33,867 nt of DNA, from NCBI GenBank assembly GCA_903970395.1, contig CAJCIM010000039.1:1-33867 (forward strand). Reading direction: 5' to 3'. Shown here piece by piece: positions 17,748-25,157 of this stretch. The notes below the pieces were generated by a model that was not told the origin of the DNA, did no database searches, and saw only the letters and a list, made by a program, of their open reading frames with translations. Numbering within the stretch: position 1 is the stretch's first letter; each line of letters begins with the position of its first letter. This DNA comes from Acidobacteriaceae bacterium (GTDB lineage Bacteria; Acidobacteriota; Terriglobia; Terriglobales; Acidobacteriaceae). The translations under genes and the position numbers were made by a program.

Positions 17748-18086
17748 ATGATCGACGAAACCACCTTCCGCCACGAGTCCGATAACGCCCTAGAGTCCCT
17801 CAAGCAATCCCTCATCCGCTCCGAAGAGGCAGGCGGCTTCGAGACCGAGGAGAAGAACGGCGTCCTCAACATCCTCTTCGAGGACGACGACTCCGCACGC
17901 TTCGTCTTCTCGCCCAACACTCCCGTACGCCAGGTCTGGATCTCCGCCCACTCCACAAGCTTCAAACTTGAGTGGAACGAGTCACAGCACGCCTTCACGC
18001 TCCCTAAAACCGGCGAAGACCTCCGCACCCTCACCGAGCGCCTTCTCCGCGAACAGCTCGACGACGACTCGATTACACTCAGCTAA
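17748..18086 (+). CDS. cyaY: Frataxin-like iron donor protein
   Basis: 112 residues, matching CyaY/frataxin length. These proteins bind iron through an acidic ridge and modulate Fe-S cluster assembly on IscS/IscU. Visible are the acidic first helix (IDETTFRHESDNALESLKQSL), the strand-rich core NGVLNILFEDDDSARFVFSP and PVRQVWISAHSTSFKLEW, and a final helix KTGEDLRTLTERLLREQL. The sheet motif with the Trp in QVWISA and the acidic EDDD stretch are typical. The start at ATG 17748 matches the family N-terminus; a 40-codon upstream extension would overlap the 16681 gene. No other isc/suf gene is in the window. Confidence 0.85.
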   Translation: MIDETTFRHESDNALESLKQSLIRSEEAGGFETEEKNGVLNILFEDDDSARFVFSPNTPVRQVWISAHSTSFKLEWNESQHAFTLPKTGEDLRTLTERLLREQLDDDSITLS

Positions 18087-18120
18087 CGGCTCAACCCGTC
18101 CATTCGCCTCTTCACAGATG

Positions 18121-18161
18121 TGTCATCTCGACCGGAACGCAGCGGAGTGGAGAGACCTGCA
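18121..18161 (+). repeat. Dispersed repeat (TGTCATCTCGACC type) abutting the GT2 start
   Basis: TGTCATCTCGACCGGAACGC then AGCGGAGTGGAGAGACCTGCA. Its ends match the copy at 1885 (TGTCATCTCGACCGAA and AGTGGAGAGACCTGCA), with a different middle. It ends 21 bases before the ATG at 18183, so it forms most of the untranslated leader. Confidence 0.7.
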
Positions 18162-18182
18162 TCTCTGGACCACTACGAAGTT

Positions 18183-18968
18183 ATGCCACAACTCTCGGTC
18201 GCCATCGTCACCTACAACGAAGAGGCCAACCTCGCTCGAACGCTCGCCAGTGTCGTCTGGGCCAACCAGATCGTCGTCGTCGACTCTCACTCCACCGACC
18301 GCACCGTCGAGATCGCCTGCGCACACAACGCCACCGTCATCACACGCGACTGGCCAGGATTTGCCGAGCAGAAGAACTTCGCCATCTCCCAATGCACCGG
18401 CGACTGGATTCTCTCTCTCGACGCCGACGAAGAGCTCACGCCCGAACTCTCCGCACAGATTCACACCGTGCTCGCCGCAAACCCCACCGTCGACGCCTTC
18501 TACCTCAAGCGCCGCAATCTATTCCTCGGCCGCTGGATGAAACACGGCGGCTTTTACCCCGACGCCAAGTTACGCCTCTTCCGTCGCAACGCCGCCAGCT
18601 TCGCACAGACCCCACAGTTCACCACGCGCCCCGTCCACGAGGTCATCGCCTTCGACGGCGCCTCAACCACCCTCGACTTCGACCTCATCCACCACGCCTA
18701 CCCCACGCTCGCCACCTACATCGAGCACATGGACCGCTACAGCACCCTCGGCGCGGAGATCCTCATCGCCAAAGGCCGCACCAGCCGCAGCCTCACTGCA
18801 TTCGTCGCAAACGTAGCGCTCATACCAGCGCTCACCTTCATCAAGAACTACATCTTCCGCTTGGGCTTCCTCGACGACCGCGAAGGCCTCCTGCAACACC
18901 TCTACCACTCCTTCTACATCAGCTGGAAGTACGCCAAAGCCTGGGAGAAAACAAGGATCAAGGAGTAG
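18183..18968 (+). CDS. Glycosyltransferase family 2 (WaaE/KdtX-like)
   Basis: 261 residues. A GT-A-fold inverting transferase that adds a sugar from a nucleotide donor, probably to LPS core or another envelope glycan. Motifs: N-terminal LSVAIVTYNEEANLARTL, VVDSHSTDRTVEIA (nucleotide site), NFAISQCTGDWILSLDADEEL (the DxD-like DAD), then KRRNLFLGRWMKHGGFYPD and LRLFRR, typical of the WaaE/KdtX group. A C-terminal amphipathic/hydrophobic segment (LIPALTFIKNYIFRLGFL) suggests membrane association. Start ATG 18183 follows the family N-terminus; a repeat lies just upstream and there is no good Shine-Dalgarno. The acceptor is not identifiable from sequence. Confidence 0.85.
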   Translation: MPQLSVAIVTYNEEANLARTLASVVWANQIVVVDSHSTDRTVEIACAHNATVITRDWPGFAEQKNFAISQCTGDWILSLDADEELTPELSAQIHTVLAANPTVDAFYLKRRNLFLGRWMKHGGFYPDAKLRLFRRNAASFAQTPQFTTRPVHEVIAFDGASTTLDFDLIHHAYPTLATYIEHMDRYSTLGAEILIAKGRTSRSLTAFVANVALIPALTFIKNYIFRLGFLDDREGLLQHLYHSFYISWKYAKAWEKTRIKE

Positions 18969-19003
18969 ATAAAGAGCGCGTCCGCCAAACATCGGCGACT
19001 CAG

Positions 19004-19031
19004 TACTCCTTACTCACTCCTCCTTGCTTTG
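19004..19031. repeat. Pyrimidine-rich heptameric tract C
   Basis: TACTCCT, TACTCAC, TCCTCCT, TGCTTTG: four 7-mers between the convergent GT2 and SDR genes, ending 2 bases before the SDR stop. It shares TACTCCT with the tract at 31301. Confidence 0.6.
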
Positions 19032-19033
19032 CC

Positions 19034-19771
19034 TCACCACGCAATCTCTTTCCCATTGTGAAAGAACCCACCTGTAGGCCCATCTTCACCCAGCGTCGCC
19101 AGTTCCACCTCGGTCTTCGCGCCATCCACCACATTCATCGGCGCCGCATCGCCTCCCAGGTCCGTCTTCACCCAACCCGGATGCGCCGAGTTTACCTTGA
19201 TCTTCGTTCCACGCAGCTCATGCGCTAGCGAGATCGTCAGCACATTCAGCGCCGCCTTCGACGCGTTATACGCAAACAGCTTCGTCGAGTACGTCGGAGA
19301 CCCCTTCGTCGCCTGGAGACTCACTGATCCTAAGATGCTCGACACATTCACAATCCTGCCCGCCTCGCTCTTCTTCAGAGCGGGCAGCAGCGCCTTCGTC
19401 AGCGCGAACACCGCAAACAGGTTCGCATCAAACGTCGCGCGCAGGTTCTCCATCGTCGTCTCGCTGGTTGTGTTTTTCGTCCAGCCCTTCTCATGCATCA
19501 CGCCGGCGTTGTTTACCAGTACATCCAGCTTCCCGAACTCCGCCTCAACCATCGCTGCGGCAGCATCGATGTCGCTCTGCCTGGTCACATCCAGCTTCAC
19601 TACCCGCGCGTCAATGCCCTCCTCGCGCAATAGCCGCGCTGCGACCTCGCCCTTCAACGGATCGCGCGAACCCAGCAGAACAAAATAACCCAGCTTGCCC
19701 AGCTGCTTTGCCGTCTCCAATCCGAGCCCTTTATTCGCACCGCTAATCAGTGCTACTTTCTTCTCACTCAT
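19034..19771 (-). CDS. Short-chain dehydrogenase/reductase (SDR)
   Basis: 245 residues from ATG 19771 (AAGGAG, spacer 6); a GTG one codon earlier is less well placed. A classical SDR: NAD(P)-binding GANKGLG (11-17), DV at 61-62, NNAG (87-90), catalytic Ser 144/145, Tyr168 and Lys172 in YNASK. GSRDP after beta-2 suggests NADP preference. Sequence flavour (SGANKGLGLETAKQLGKLG; HPGWVKTDLGG) is like carbonyl-reductase-type SDRs acting on small aldehydes or ketones. Its ribosome site lies inside the last codons of the YbgC-type gene, so the two are translationally coupled. The substrate is unknown. Confidence 0.9.
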   Translation of the reverse strand: MSEKKVALISGANKGLGLETAKQLGKLGYFVLLGSRDPLKGEVAARLLREEGIDARVVKLDVTRQSDIDAAAAMVEAEFGKLDVLVNNAGVMHEKGWTKNTTSETTMENLRATFDANLFAVFALTKALLPALKKSEAGRIVNVSSILGSVSLQATKGSPTYSTKLFAYNASKAALNVLTISLAHELRGTKIKVNSAHPGWVKTDLGGDAAPMNVVDGAKTEVELATLGEDGPTGGFFHNGKEIAW

Positions 19772-19774
19772 CAC

Positions 19775-20242
19775 TTACTCCTTCGGCGAACCGTCTCTAA
19801 CCATGCTAAGCATCAGCGGCCCAAAGTGCTCCACATATCGTTCCGGCAGTGTACGGCGTTTCATGTCCCGTCCAACAACCAGGTGGACCGTTTCACCCTC
19901 ACACAATAACGTATCGTCAGCCGCGCGCAGCACCTCATACTTGAACCGCAGGATCGACGCACGCACATTCGACAGCCGCGTGCGCACAATCAGCTCGTCA
20001 TCGTAGCGCGCCGGAGTTTTGTACCGAGCCGTCACCTCCACCACGGCGATCAGCGCGCCGTCTTCGCGCTCCATATCCCTGTAGTCCAACCCCAATTGGC
20101 GCATCATCTCTACGCGTCCCACTTCAAACCACACCAGGTAGTTTGCGTGATACACCACGCCCATCTGGTCCGTCTCTGCATACCGCACCCGCACTCGTGT
20201 GTCGGCAAAACCCTGCTGCAAAACCTTCTCTCGATCAGTCAT
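19775..20242 (-). CDS. YbgC/FadM-type acyl-CoA thioesterase (hotdog fold)
   Basis: 155 residues. The 4HBT motif VRVRYAETDQMGVVYHANYL followed by VWFEVGRVEMMRQLG carries Asp25 and His32, the catalytic positions of the 4-hydroxybenzoyl-CoA/YbgC family; the rest (GALIAVVEVTARYKTPARYDD; LRFKYEVLRAADDTLLCEGE) follows the hotdog strands. It hydrolyses acyl-CoA thioesters in the cytosol; YbgC is tied to the Tol-Pal system in proteobacteria, but no tol genes are near here. The stop TAA is part of the SDR ribosome region. AGTCTA on the plus strand (20249-20254) reads TAGACT on the gene strand, 6 nt before the ATG, so it may have its own leaderless promoter. Confidence 0.9.
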   Translation of the reverse strand: MTDREKVLQQGFADTRVRVRYAETDQMGVVYHANYLVWFEVGRVEMMRQLGLDYRDMEREDGALIAVVEVTARYKTPARYDDELIVRTRLSNVRASILRFKYEVLRAADDTLLCEGETVHLVVGRDMKRRTLPERYVEHFGPLMLSMVRDGSPKE

Positions 20243-20248
20243 CCCAAC

Positions 20249-20254
20249 AGTCTA
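20249..20254 (-). promoter_or_regulatory. -10-like TAGACT before the thioesterase gene
   Basis: On the gene strand TAGACT ends 6 nt before the ATG at 20242, again a leaderless spacing without Shine-Dalgarno. It may be a second promoter inside the minus-strand run. Confidence 0.3.
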
Positions 20255-20296
20255 CGCACCGAACCGCATTTTTACTCCACACTCCCACTCACTGCT

Positions 20297-21172
20297 TTAC
20301 TGCACCACGGCCCCAAACCGGCGCTCCATAGCGCGGCTGCTGATGACCAGCCGCTCCAGCGGATCCAGCTCCGGCAGCTTCGCTCCCATCTTACGCAGCG
20401 TCTCGACCAGCAGTTCAGTCGGCAGATTCCCCACCGCAGCCCCGGCCTCAAATCCAGCCGCCAACGGCGGTCCACCTACGCCACCCAGCGTCGAATCGAA
20501 CCGCCGGCAACCCGCCTCATATGCCGCTCTAATCTTCGCCGAAGCCTCCGCCGCGCTCGCACGCAGCTTTACCCCTACCTCCAGCTCCTCATGAACACCC
20601 AGCACACACGCCAGCACATCGCGCACCAGCTCTACAGGTGCAGTTCCTGCTGTATCGGCCAGCACCACCTGCGCTACACCCAAGTCCACCAGCAGGTCCA
20701 CCGCGCTCACCACCTCATCGATGTCCCAAGCATCTCCATACGGGTTCCCAAACGCCATGGCAACATATGCGACAACATCCTGCCCATTCTTGTAAGCGAT
20801 CTCGCCGACCTGCTCCAGCTGGTCCAGCGCATCCTGCGGTGTCTGCCGCTGGTTGCGGTCTAGAAACGAAGGTGAGATCGAGTACGGAAACGCCAGGGTC
20901 GTCACTCGCTCGCTCTCCACAGCGCGCTCTGCCCCCTTCGCGTTCGCCACCATGCCGATTATCTCGACATCCTCGGGCGCATCCAGATACTCCAGCACGA
21001 TCTCCGAGTCTGCCATCTGCGGCATCGCCTGCTTCGACACAAAACTCACAGCATCCAGGTGCATGAATCCAGCCGCCACCACCGCCCGCAGATACTCCGC
21101 CTTCACCTCCGGCGACACCACCTTCGCCAACGACTGCCACGCACTTCGCGAACTTTCAACGATCTTTACCAT
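20297..21172 (-). CDS. HMG-CoA-lyase-like TIM-barrel protein lacking the catalytic motifs
   Basis: 291 residues. The overall pattern is that of hydroxymethylglutaryl-CoA lyase (HMGL-like barrel): AVSFVSKQAMPQMADSEIV (41-59), GMVANAKGAERAV (73-85), FPYSISPSFLDRN (95-107), VAMAFGNPYGD (137-147), LADTAGTA (171-178), VGNLPTELLVETL (247-259). However, where true lyases have RDGLQ it has SRSAWQ (8-13), where they have the metal-binding HxHDT it has KLRAS (202-206), and where they have GLGGCP it has GVGGPP (231-236), so the catalytic Cys is Pro235. Arg9 and Asn249 may be retained. It is therefore unlikely to be a normal lyase. It lies in a tight run with thioesterase and SDR genes, so CoA-thioester binding is possible. 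No frameshift is seen. Confidence 0.8.
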   Translation of the reverse strand: MVKIVESSRSAWQSLAKVVSPEVKAEYLRAVVAAGFMHLDAVSFVSKQAMPQMADSEIVLEYLDAPEDVEIIGMVANAKGAERAVESERVTTLAFPYSISPSFLDRNQRQTPQDALDQLEQVGEIAYKNGQDVVAYVAMAFGNPYGDAWDIDEVVSAVDLLVDLGVAQVVLADTAGTAPVELVRDVLACVLGVHEELEVGVKLRASAAEASAKIRAAYEAGCRRFDSTLGGVGGPPLAAGFEAGAAVGNLPTELLVETLRKMGAKLPELDPLERLVISSRAMERRFGAVVQ

Positions 21173-21190
21173 TCCTATTAGGCTACTCCA

Positions 21191-21766
21191 CTACCGCTTC
21201 GGATCAATCACCTTCATCCCCGAAGCATCATCCGGCCGCTTCTCCAGGAGCGCCGAGTTTGCCGTCACAAACACCTCGAGCGTCGGATTCACATGCAGCG
21301 CAAACACATGCCCAGCCGTCGCCGACCCATTCCGATGCGCCAGCACCGTATGCATATGTACCACCGGCTTGCCATTGAACGTCGCGATGTCCCCAATCAG
21401 GCTCGCCACCTCTACCTGCTCGGGTACCTCAATCCGGTGATACACCTTCTTGTCGAGCTCCAGGTACGCCAGCGTCGCGCTGCTTACCGCGCCAATCCCC
21501 GTAAAGTGCGCGTCACCGATCTTCTGCGCGATTGCAAAGTCTGTCAGCCCGCTCAGCACCTCATCGCCCTTGTAGAAGATCACTGCATATACCTTCTCCC
21601 CGGGCGTGTCCTTCACCAGTTGCCACTTCATCCCCGGAGCCTCACCCACCGGCACCGGCCGCGACGGCGAAATCTCATCCGCTGGCAGAGCCGAACTCTG
21701 CGCAAAACTCTGCGCCGCCACACCCATCAATACGCCTGCCACAACCCACAGCACGCTCTTACGCAT
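21191..21766 (-). CDS. Exported PPC/DUF296 domain protein
   Basis: 191 residues with signal peptide MRKSVLWVVAGVLMGVAAQSFAQ. GGAGGG about 6 nt upstream sets the start. Residues about 48-185 are a PPC (plant and prokaryote conserved, DUF296) domain: GDEVLSGLTDFAIAQKIGDA, FTGIGAVSSATLAYLELD, EVASLIGDIATFNGKPVVHMH and VLAHRNGSATAGHVFALHV. H137, H139 and H153 form the usual metal-like His cluster. PPC domains are often annotated as DNA-binding because of plant AT-hook proteins, but a signal peptide argues for a periplasmic role. Gap of 18 bp to the lyase-like gene. Function unknown. Confidence 0.85.
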   Translation of the reverse strand: MRKSVLWVVAGVLMGVAAQSFAQSSALPADEISPSRPVPVGEAPGMKWQLVKDTPGEKVYAVIFYKGDEVLSGLTDFAIAQKIGDAHFTGIGAVSSATLAYLELDKKVYHRIEVPEQVEVASLIGDIATFNGKPVVHMHTVLAHRNGSATAGHVFALHVNPTLEVFVTANSALLEKRPDDASGMKVIDPKR

Positions 21767-21799
21767 AACTCACCCTCCGTTTAAAGAGCCATCCTACCG

Positions 21800-22843
21800 C
21801 TACGGTGTCGTTTGTGGATGCTTCTTATGTAGATGCAGCTTCGGCACCACAAACTCTTCCATCAAATTCCCAAACGCCACACCCGCGATATTCAAAGCAA
21901 AATCCTCTGCCAGCGTCCCGCCCCAGTCCGTATTTTTGTGCGGATACAGCGCCACCGTCACCGCCGACGCCGTCACGTCTCCCAGCATATTCGAGTACCC
22001 CAACTGCCACTTTCCGTTATCGCCCTTCTGCTCTATCGACTGCTTCAGCGCCCAGTGCACCCGCTCACCCGTCGTCCCTGTTCCCTTGTAGAAGTACCTC
22101 GGGTCCTGGTGAAAGACCGCTGGAAACACCGCGCCCGACAGCTCCACCCCAACCACCGTCCCGGCATACACCGCCCCAAACCGCTGGCCATACCCGGCCC
22201 AGTTCTGCCCCCACTCAACCGGAGTCTTCAACGCCTGGTTGATCCCCGCGCCGAACGCCGCAGATGCGATCGTGATCGGGTCAATCACCGTCCTGTCTGC
22301 GAGCTCGAACTTCTGCGTCACTGTCAGCGGCACCGTATTCGGGTCATACGCCACATAAAAATTCGGGATTATCCCGAACACCCGCTGCTTCTCCTCCTCC
22401 TTCAGCTGAATCTCCGCCATCTCCTTCTGACTCACAGCCTCCACCTCGGAGCTCACAGTCTGCAGCTTCAGCGCAAACTCTGGAACCTCCACACCTCTGG
22501 TGCTCGACAGCGTCACCTCGGCCCGCCCGTCCGCAAGTCCCTGGGCCTTCACCGACACCACGTACCGCCCCACTGTCAGCCCTTCAAACTCGTACTCGCC
22601 GTCTTCATCGGTTACCGCTGCGCGTTTGTCCCCCATAGGGCCCATCAACTCCACGTTCGCCCCACCAACGGGAGTACCGCCAACATCCTTCACCACGCCA
22701 CTCAGTGTCGCGCTTGCCTGCGCCTGCTCCATCAACGCCGAAGGCGCGTCCGGCATCGCCGACTGTGCCTGTGCCCTATCTGCTGAAACCCACCCAACCG
22801 CCAGCAGCATCACCGCGCCACAGGTCAGCACTCGCTTCTTCAT
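21800..22843 (-). CDS. Exported carboxypeptidase-regulatory-domain protein
   Basis: 347 residues; the signal peptide ends near SADRAQAQS. Residues about 45-125 form a carboxypeptidase-regulatory (Cna-B-like) beta-sandwich (ATLSGVVKDVGGTPVGGANV; AAVTDEDGEYEFEGLTVGRY). The C-terminal part (about 150-335) has NFYVAYDPNTVPLTVTQKFE, WGQNWAGYGQRFGAVYAGT and HQDPRYFYKGTG, and resembles an acidobacterial family of unknown function, probably in the outer membrane (alternating strands, aromatic girdle). It leads the minus-strand run 22843-19034 (gap 33 bp to the next gene). No enzyme motif seen. Confidence 0.8.
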   Translation of the reverse strand: MKKRVLTCGAVMLLAVGWVSADRAQAQSAMPDAPSALMEQAQASATLSGVVKDVGGTPVGGANVELMGPMGDKRAAVTDEDGEYEFEGLTVGRYVVSVKAQGLADGRAEVTLSSTRGVEVPEFALKLQTVSSEVEAVSQKEMAEIQLKEEEKQRVFGIIPNFYVAYDPNTVPLTVTQKFELADRTVIDPITIASAAFGAGINQALKTPVEWGQNWAGYGQRFGAVYAGTVVGVELSGAVFPAVFHQDPRYFYKGTGTTGERVHWALKQSIEQKGDNGKWQLGYSNMLGDVTASAVTVALYPHKNTDWGGTLAEDFALNIAGVAFGNLMEEFVVPKLHLHKKHPQTTP

Positions 22844-22934
22844 TCCAGATCCACGGCCCCTCTACGCAATTCTCTCCACTCATGAGCATATCGGCTCCCC
22901 TCCCGATTCCCTAATCAATTCCCGCCTCCGCTCA

Positions 22935-22940
22935 TACAAT
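22935..22940 (+). promoter_or_regulatory. -10-like TACAAT placed for leaderless pncA transcript
   Basis: TACAAT ends 7 nt before the pncA ATG (22948); CAAATCC separates them and contains no Shine-Dalgarno. No clear -35 is seen. Confidence 0.4.
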
Positions 22941-22947
22941 CAAATCC

Positions 22948-23592
22948 ATGAGCCTTCCGCTCCGCCCCATCACCCTCACCGCGCACGACGCTCTCCTCGT
23001 CATCGACATGCAGAACGACTTCGCCAGCCCCACCGGCGCACTCTCCGTCGCCGGCGGCGAAGAGATCATCCCCGGAATCAACGCCCTCGCCGCACGCTTT
23101 CCCCACGTCATCCTCACGCAGGACTGGCATCCTGCCGGCCACATCTCCTTCGCCAGCACCCACAACCTCAAGCCCTTCACCGATACCATACAGGCCTCTT
23201 ACGGCACCCAAACTCTCTGGCCTAACCACTGCCTGCAGGGCTCCATCGGCGCCGCGCTCCATCCTGCACTCGACATCCCTCACACCCAGCTCATCCTGCG
23301 CAAAGGTTTCCGCACCGACATCGACAGCTACTCTGCCTTCACGGAGAACGACCGCACGACCGGAACCGGACTCACCGGCTACCTGCGCGAGCGTGGCCTT
23401 ACGCGCCTCTTCTTCTGCGGTCTCGCTTACGACTACTGCGTTGGCTACTCCGCGCTCGACGCTGTACAGCACGGCTTCGCCGCCATCGTCCTTGAGGACC
23501 TCACGCGCGGCATCGGACAACCAACCATCGACACCACCAATGCCAGGTTCGCGAGTCTCAGCGTCCAACGCGCATCCAGCAATACCGTTTGA
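22948..23592 (+). CDS. pncA: Nicotinamidase
   Basis: 214 residues, usual length. Hydrolyses nicotinamide to nicotinate for NAD salvage; cytosolic isochorismatase-fold amidase. The triad is visible as Asp20 (LLVIDMQNDF), Lys119 (ILRKGF) and Cys164 (GLAYDYCVGYSALDA). Metal ligands are Asp59, His61 (TQDWHPAGHISFAS) and His94 (LWPNHCLQG). N-terminus and start agree with the family; there is no Shine-Dalgarno, but a -10-like hexamer sits 7 nt upstream. Stand-alone gene, divergent from the minus-strand run, with a GC stem-loop after the stop. Confidence 0.95.
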   Translation: MSLPLRPITLTAHDALLVIDMQNDFASPTGALSVAGGEEIIPGINALAARFPHVILTQDWHPAGHISFASTHNLKPFTDTIQASYGTQTLWPNHCLQGSIGAALHPALDIPHTQLILRKGFRTDIDSYSAFTENDRTTGTGLTGYLRERGLTRLFFCGLAYDYCVGYSALDAVQHGFAAIVLEDLTRGIGQPTIDTTNARFASLSVQRASSNTV

Positions 23593-23602
23593 CCGTCTGC
23601 AC

Positions 23603-23630
23603 CCGGGGACCCTCCCCCGGCGTACTTTTT
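23603..23630 (+). terminator. Probable intrinsic terminator after pncA
   Basis: CCGGGG (23603-23608), loop ACCCTC, CCCCGG (23615-23620), then CGTAC and five Ts (23626-23630). It starts 10 bp past the pncA stop. Confidence 0.6.
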
Positions 23631-23791
23631 GATCCAAAGTCCTGAACAATCGGCGCTTAGCTTTGGACTTCCGAAGGTCTGATCCCACCTGTTCGGCCTT
23701 TGAAAACCCGTTGCGCAGACGATGCGTCCCACCACTCACCGTCTTTGTTCCACCGTCTATTTTCATTTTAAACCGTCTGTCAAGAGGGCCG

Positions 23792-24145
23792 ATGCCAACC
23801 ACGAACACCGACTGGCCCGAAGCCATCGCCACCGTCCTCGAGTGCCGCTACGACATGCGCGCCGGCCGCGCTCTCGCCTTCGGCCTACCTTCGGACAAGC
23901 ACTTCCGCATCCGCTACAACTACTACGCCAACGGCAAACACCACGAAGGCGAGTTCTACTCCGCCACCGCCATCCCCCAGAACACCCTCTTCCCTATCCG
24001 CTACAACCCCAACCTGCCCGCAGACCACATCCACGGCCACTCCCCCACCGCCTCCCCTGGACGCCGAGTCCCCATCGCCATCGGCCTCCTCGGCTCCATC
24101 ATCCTCTCCCTCGCATGGCTCGCTGTCCTCCACAGTTGCCACTAG
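23792..24145 (+). CDS. DUF3592-like small membrane protein
   Basis: 117 residues from ATG 23792. The region TVLECRYDMRAGRALAFG and HFRIRYNYYANGKHHEGEFY with FPIRYNPNLPADH has the strand pattern of DUF3592-type domains (extracytoplasmic beta domain). A single transmembrane segment follows at about 95-113 (IAIGLLGSIILSLAWLAVLH). AGAGGG lies just upstream. The in-frame upstream extension (from 23663) looks non-coding. The stop is 6 bp from the stop of the convergent HD gene. Function unknown. Confidence 0.7.
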   Translation: MPTTNTDWPEAIATVLECRYDMRAGRALAFGLPSDKHFRIRYNYYANGKHHEGEFYSATAIPQNTLFPIRYNPNLPADHIHGHSPTASPGRRVPIAIGLLGSIILSLAWLAVLHSCH

Positions 24146-24151
24146 ACAGCG

Positions 24152-24742
24152 CTATAGCCCCAGCTCCGCCGCATACTTCTGCATCGCCGCCAAACAATTC
24201 CCGACATGCTGCTCAATCGGGATCCCCAATAACTCCGCGCCACGAGTCATATCCTCGCGCTTGACTGCCCGCGCGAACGCCTTGTCCTTCATCTTCTTCT
24301 TAACGCCCGCGACCTCAACCTCTGCAATCGCCTTGCTCGGCTTCACCAACGCACAAGCCGTCAGAAACCCTGACAGTTCATCGCACGCAAACAGCGATCG
24401 CTGCAGATGCGTCTCCGGCACCACGCCTGAGTAGTCCGCATGAGCCAGGATCGCCTGCAGAATCTCCTCCGGCCATCCCTGCTCCCGCAAAAACTTCACG
24501 GCAACAAACGGATGCTCCTCCGTGGATGGGTGCCGTTCATAGTCCATATCGTGCAGCAGCCCCGCGCACCGGTACATCTCCGCCAGCCGAGCCGCCTCAT
24601 CCCCCGTCAATCCCAACCGCTCCGCCTCGCGCCACCCATAGCTCTCCGTACACCGAGCCACGCTCAGCCCATGCTTTACCAGCGACTCCCCCTGCGTCCA
24701 TTCGCGGAGCAGTGCTTCTGCCTTTTCTGCTGACCAGTCCAT
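24152..24742 (-). CDS. HD-domain hydrolase-like protein
   Basis: 196 residues from ATG 24742 (MDWSAEKAEALL). The HD-superfamily metal site is His24 (ESLVKHGLSVA), His64-Asp65 (CAGLLHDMDYERHP) and a later acidic residue (FACDELSG, Asp121), with His101 in LAHADYSG. This is the HDIG-like arrangement seen in small phosphohydrolases and predicted nucleotidases; the substrate is unknown. An upstream in-frame extension to 24904 would run through the hairpin repeats and is rejected. Convergent with the DUF3592-like gene. Confidence 0.85.
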   Translation of the reverse strand: MDWSAEKAEALLREWTQGESLVKHGLSVARCTESYGWREAERLGLTGDEAARLAEMYRCAGLLHDMDYERHPSTEEHPFVAVKFLREQGWPEEILQAILAHADYSGVVPETHLQRSLFACDELSGFLTACALVKPSKAIAEVEVAGVKKKMKDKAFARAVKREDMTRGAELLGIPIEQHVGNCLAAMQKYAAELGL

Positions 24743-25157
24743 GCTTGCCTCAAGGTTCTGGGGCTGAAGCCCCAGAACAGAATAAAGGGGAAGAGCTCCA
24801 CGGCCCGGCTGAAGCCGTGCCCTCCCGGTTTTTCGCTCCATGAAGAGCCCGGCACGGTCCAACGACCGGAGCTGAAGTCTCGAAACAGTAGTGTTCCACC
24901 ACACCCTATGCCTGGCTTGAAGTCAGGCCCTTCCAACTCTTCGCTCCACGAGAGGGCGCGTCAAAAACCTCATCCTTCACTTGAACCACTGTTAACCACT
25001 TTGGTTCCTATGCCCTTATTACCACGTTTCCTGCCAGAATCTTTGGCATTCCTCTTGACTCTTTCAATACCCGGTGTCACTCTAGGTACATCGTCAGTCT
25101 CTTCCCAGGCGCTGACGAACGGTAGCCTTGCTCTGGCAGCCGTCCGCAACACACAAC
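24743..25157. other. Gene-free interval with hairpin repeat cluster
   Basis: 415 bases between the HD gene (minus) and the XRE gene (plus). The left half is the REP-like hairpin cluster (24755-24955). The right half is less GC-rich and has TTGACT (25055-25060) but no well-spaced -10. Confidence 0.5.
24755..24955. repeat. REP-like cluster of GGCT-GA-AGCC hairpins
   Basis: A perfect 11-bp stem GTTCTGGGGCT-GA-AGCCCCAGAAC (24755-24778); CACGGC...GCCGTG with inner CGGCT-GA-AGCCG (24799-24819); and CCTGGCTT-GA-AGTCAGG with a G-T pair (24911-24927). A shared TTCGCTCCA follows copies at 24832 and 24940. The common TGAAG loop core marks one repeat family, likely genome-wide. Confidence 0.75.

Noticed and set aside
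24152-24904. Longer start for the HD-domain protein
   Set aside because: The extra 54 codons run through the REP-like hairpins and are not protein-like; ATG 24742 fits the family N-terminus.
25055-25088. TTGACT as the -35 of a promoter for the XRE gene
   Set aside because: The best -10-like hexamer (TAGGTA at 25083) is 22 bp away, too far for a standard promoter; no alternative at 16-18 bp.
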